A stretch of 5,683 bases of DNA from an uncultured Oscillospiraceae bacterium (GTDB taxonomy: Bacteria > Bacillota > Clostridia > Oscillospirales > Ruminococcaceae), in NCBI GenBank assembly GCA_910577365.1, contig CAJTMU010000126.1, positions 1 to 5,683 on the forward strand, written 5' to 3'. The position numbers and the translations under genes were made by a program. This document shows positions 2,849 to 5,683 of this stretch, piece by piece; the first letter of the stretch is position 1; each line of letters begins with the position of its first letter. The notes under the pieces are model-generated. The model searched no databases. It had not been told where the DNA came from and saw only the letters and a list, made by a program, of their open reading frames with translations.

Positions 2849-5683
2849 TTATGCACCCTCCCCTGTATTCTCGGCAAACGCGGATATTCTTGCCTGCTCC
2901 TCGCTCTGACCCTCCGCCTTGTAGTTCTTTATGCTGTTCATCATCTTGGCGTAATCATGCGGAATCACCTTTTTGAATTTTGGCAGATATTCTTCAAAAT
3001 TATCAAGTATCTCCCTGCCGCGAACCGAACCGGTAGCCGCGGTGTGTTCCTCTATAAGCGCCCTCAGCTCTTCCATGTCGACCTGCTCTGCAATTTTACC
3101 GAAGCCCACAAGCGCCTTGTTCAGCTTTGTATAAAGGTCAAAATTCTCGTCCAGCACATACGCGACCCCGCCGCTCATGCCTGCCGCGAAATTCTGCCCC
3201 GTTTTTCCAAGGATAACAGCCGTGCCGCCTGTCATATATTCGCACCCATGTTCGCCCACGCCCTCAACTACCACCGACGCGCCGGAATTTCTTACGCAGA
3301 AGCGCTCTCCCGCTACTCCGGCGATAAATGCCTTGCCGCTCGTCGCACCGAAAAGAGCGACATTTCCGATAATAATATTTTCCTCAGGTTTATAACGTGC
3401 TGACTTGGGCGCGTAAACTATCAGCTTTCCTCCCGACAGCCCTTTTCCGAAATAGTCGTTTCCGTCACCTTCAAGCTCAAGCGTAAGACCCTTGGGGATA
3501 AACGCGCCGAAGCTTTGTCCGCCCGCTCCCCTGCATTTTATCACATAGGTATCCTCGTCAAGCGTATTGTGGTATTTTCTCGTTATCTCCGCTCCGAAAA
3601 GTGTTCCGAGTGAGCGGTTGAGATTATTCACATCAAGTTCTATCGTCTTAGGCTGACCCTCCTCAAAAGCCGCTTTCATTTCCGGAATTATAACTCTCTC
3701 GTCAATGGTCTCTTCCAGCTTGAAATCGTAGCGTTCTTCCGCGGAGAAATGTGCCGCGCTGCCCGCGTAGGAATTATCAAGAACAGCCGACATATCTATC
3801 TTTGCCGCCTTGTGACCGTTCGGGTATTCCCGCTTTATCAGCAGATCGGAGCGTCCCACCAGCTCGTCTACTGTCCTTATGCCCAGCCTTGCCATATATT
3901 CCCGCATTTCCATAGCGATAAATCTCATGAAATTTATCACATACTCTGGCTTTCCCTTAAAGCATTTTCTGAGTTCGGGATTTTGCGTTGCAACGCCCAC
4001 GGGACAGGTATCGAGATTGCACACGCGCATCATCACGCAGCCCATAGTGACCAGCGGAGCGGTAGCGAAGCCATATTCCTCAGCGCCCAGCATTGCCGCA
4101 ATAACCACATCGCGCCCCGTCATCATTTTGCCGTCGGTCTCGATAACCACCCTTGAACGCAGCCCGTTCATGATAAGCGTTCTGTGCGTTTCAGCCAGAC
4201 CCAGCTCCCACGGCAGACCCGCGTTGTGTATGGAGCTGCTCGGAGCCGCTCCTGTTCCGCCGTCGTAGCCCGAAATAAGCACGACCTCCGCGCCCGCCTT
4301 AGCCACGCCCGCAGCAATAGTGCCCACTCCCGCTTCCGACACCAGCTTAACGGAAATACGCGCGTTTTTGTTGGCATTTTTCAAATCGTAAATAAGCTGT
4401 GCCAAGTCCTCTATTGAATAGATATCATGATGGGGAGGAGGTGAAATAAGCGCCACGCCCGGGGTGGAATGCCTTGTTCTGGCTATCCACGGATAAACCT
4501 TCTTCGCGGGAAGATGTCCCCCCTCGCCAGGCTTCGCGCCTTGTGCCATTTTTATCTGTATCTCCCTCGCGGAGGTAAGATATTCAGAAGTAACGCCGAA
4601 GCGCCCCGAGGCAACCTGCTTTATGGCAGAGCATTTATCCTCGGCTTCTCCCGCGGTGACAATTCTTTCAATATCCTCTCCGCCCTCGCCGCTGTTGGAT
4701 TTTCCGCCGATACGGTTCATGGCAATCGCCATGCACTCGTGTGCCTCCTGCGAAATAGAGCCGTAGGACATAGCGCCGGTCTTGAAGCGGCGCATAATAC
4801 TCTCAACGCTCTCCACTTCATCTATCGGAACAGCCTTATCAGCGTATTTAAAATCAAGAGTACTTCTCAACGTAAGATTTTTTGTCTCATCGTCAAGCGC
4901 GGCGGTGTATTTCTTGAACAGTCCGTAATCGTCCCTGCGAGTTGACTGCTGCAAAAGATGGATAGTCAGCGGGCTGTACATATGCTCTTCGCCGCCGCTT
5001 CTGGATTTGTGAGTTCCTACGCTCTCCACCGCGTCGTTCACGGTGAGGTCGCACGGGTCGAACGCCGCGTCGTGCAGCGAAATCACACGGTTTTCTATAT
5101 CTTCAAGGTCAATACCTCCAACGCGGCTTACCACGTTCGGGAAATACTCGTCGCATACGCTTCTGCTCACGCCCAGCGCCTCGAATATCTCCGAGCCTTG
5201 GTAGGACTGGATAGTGGATATACCCATCTTGGATGCTATTTTAACAATACCGTCCACTACGGCCTTTATATAGGCGCTCTCCGCTTCCGTATATTCCTTG
5301 TCAATCGAGCGCTCCGCCACCAGCTTGTGCAGCGTGTCAAGCGCCAGATAGGGATTTACCGCGCCCGCGCCGAAGCCCAGCAGCGCCGCGAAATGGTGCA
5401 CCTCTGTAGGCTCGGCAGTCTCAACGATAATGGACATGGCGGTGCTCATTCTTGTTTTTACAAGATAGCTTTCCAGCGCAGAGACCGCCAGCAGGGACGG
5501 TATCGCCAACCTGCCCTTGTCCACTCCCCTGTCGGAAAGGATAAGTATCGAAGCGCCCTCGGAATGAGCCTTGTCCGCCTGCTTATACAGATTTTCAATA
5601 GCTTCCTTAAGCGTGACCGTTCCTTTATCGTAAAGCATGGATATTTCCGCGGTTTTAAGCCCATCAATGTTCGCGGAGCGTAT
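2849..5683 (-). CDS. gltB: Glutamate synthase large subunit, C-terminal 944 residues
   Basis: This is the alpha subunit of GOGAT, where ammonia released from glutamine is channelled to 2-oxoglutarate and reduced to glutamate at the FMN site. The gene runs off the right edge: the frame is open from 5683 (IRSANIDGLKTAEIS before the Met at 5638), and the visible part aligns with roughly residue 560 onward of a family usually near 1500 aa. The missing part holds the glutaminase domain with its N-terminal catalytic cysteine. Counting from 5683, the central domain covers about 1-205 (ILILSDRGVD at 46-55, HHFAALLGFGAGAVNPYLAL at 96-115). The FMN/2-oxoglutarate synthase barrel covers about 245-615, with TGAMSYGSIS (302-311), GGKSNSGEGGED (326-337), AKPGEGGHLP (383-392) and GYDGGTGAAP (472-481). 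The [3Fe-4S] motif MGCVMMRVCNLDTCPVG has Cys549, Cys555 and Cys560. The GXGXG beta-helix domain covers about 655-855 (CRGAGGQSFGAF, GDGNDYFGKGLSGG). No frameshift or missing key residue is seen. Operon partner of gltD. Confidence 0.97.
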   Translation of the reverse strand: MRSANIDGLKTAEISMLYDKGTVTLKEAIENLYKQADKAHSEGASILILSDRGVDKGRLAIPSLLAVSALESYLVKTRMSTAMSIIVETAEPTEVHHFAALLGFGAGAVNPYLALDTLHKLVAERSIDKEYTEAESAYIKAVVDGIVKIASKMGISTIQSYQGSEIFEALGVSRSVCDEYFPNVVSRVGGIDLEDIENRVISLHDAAFDPCDLTVNDAVESVGTHKSRSGGEEHMYSPLTIHLLQQSTRRDDYGLFKKYTAALDDETKNLTLRSTLDFKYADKAVPIDEVESVESIMRRFKTGAMSYGSISQEAHECMAIAMNRIGGKSNSGEGGEDIERIVTAGEAEDKCSAIKQVASGRFGVTSEYLTSAREIQIKMAQGAKPGEGGHLPAKKVYPWIARTRHSTPGVALISPPPHHDIYSIEDLAQLIYDLKNANKNARISVKLVSEAGVGTIAAGVAKAGAEVVLISGYDGGTGAAPSSSIHNAGLPWELGLAETHRTLIMNGLRSRVVIETDGKMMTGRDVVIAAMLGAEEYGFATAPLVTMGCVMMRVCNLDTCPVGVATQNPELRKCFKGKPEYVINFMRFIAMEMREYMARLGIRTVDELVGRSDLLIKREYPNGHKAAKIDMSAVLDNSYAGSAAHFSAEERYDFKLEETIDERVIIPEMKAAFEEGQPKTIELDVNNLNRSLGTLFGAEITRKYHNTLDEDTYVIKCRGAGGQSFGAFIPKGLTLELEGDGNDYFGKGLSGGKLIVYAPKSARYKPEENIIIGNVALFGATSGKAFIAGVAGERFCVRNSGASVVVEGVGEHGCEYMTGGTAVILGKTGQNFAAGMSGGVAYVLDENFDLYTKLNKALVGFGKIAEQVDMEELRALIEEHTAATGSVRGREILDNFEEYLPKFKKVIPHDYAKMMNSIKNYKAEGQSEEQARISAFAENTGEGA
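2857..2861 (-). promoter_or_regulatory. Shine-Dalgarno for gltD inside the gltB 3' end
   Basis: The minus strand reads GGAGG within GGGGAGGG, nine bases before the gltD ATG at 2847. It lies in the last codons of gltB and decides the gltD start at MGKPTG in preference to the upstream TTG. Ribosomes finishing gltB would cover it, which fits coupled translation. Confidence 0.8.

Noticed and set aside
2848..2877. Upstream TTG start for gltD, adding ten residues
   Set aside because: It would overlap gltB by 29 bases and has no Shine-Dalgarno. The added residues do not match the family N-terminus, which begins MGKPTGF.
3749..4945. Several plus-strand frames of 70-160 codons opposite gltB
   Set aside because: They are antisense shadows of a strongly conserved gene in GC-richer DNA, with no recognisable protein features or start signals.
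5636..5638. ATG at 5638 as the start of gltB
   Set aside because: The frame is open to the window edge and the upstream codons still read as GltB. Starting here would omit the glutaminase domain and part of the central domain.

Overview
The window looks like a piece of a Clostridia (Firmicutes) chromosome, probably a Ruminococcus- or Oscillospirales-like gut bacterium. This is inferred from the style of the glutamate synthase proteins, the AT-rich intergenic DNA with consensus sigma-A promoter elements, the tRNA-Pro with encoded CCA, and an integrase remnant resembling those of Firmicutes mobile elements. No marker gene settles the taxon.

Right part (1325-5683, all minus strand): the gltB-gltD operon for NADPH-dependent glutamate synthase. 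gltB (large subunit) runs off the right edge, so its N-terminal glutaminase domain is missing from view. One base separates the gltB stop from the gltD start (small subunit), and an intrinsic terminator follows gltD. Together the subunits convert glutamine plus 2-oxoglutarate to two glutamates, the second half of the GS-GOGAT ammonia assimilation route.

Middle (1096-1301, minus strand): a self-contained tRNA-Pro(CGG) unit with a perfect TTGACA-17-TATAAT promoter, a 77-nt tRNA with encoded CCA, and a branched intrinsic terminator immediately downstream.

Left part (1-1100): what looks like the decayed end of an integrative element beside the 3' end of the tRNA gene. It holds a plus-strand tyrosine recombinase pseudogene that keeps the nucleophilic tyrosine but is cut off at the HxxR box. 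Next comes about 420 bases with no convincing protein gene but dense secondary structure: a long dyad over the integrase stop codon, two diverged direct copies of a roughly 100-base hairpin-bearing unit, three mutually exclusive pairing segments, and a strong minus-strand terminator with no recognised gene upstream. This stretch is the most likely place for something undescribed, either a structured RNA or a dispersed noncoding repeat. The first 229 bases hold a plus-strand terminator from something upstream and no recognisable gene.
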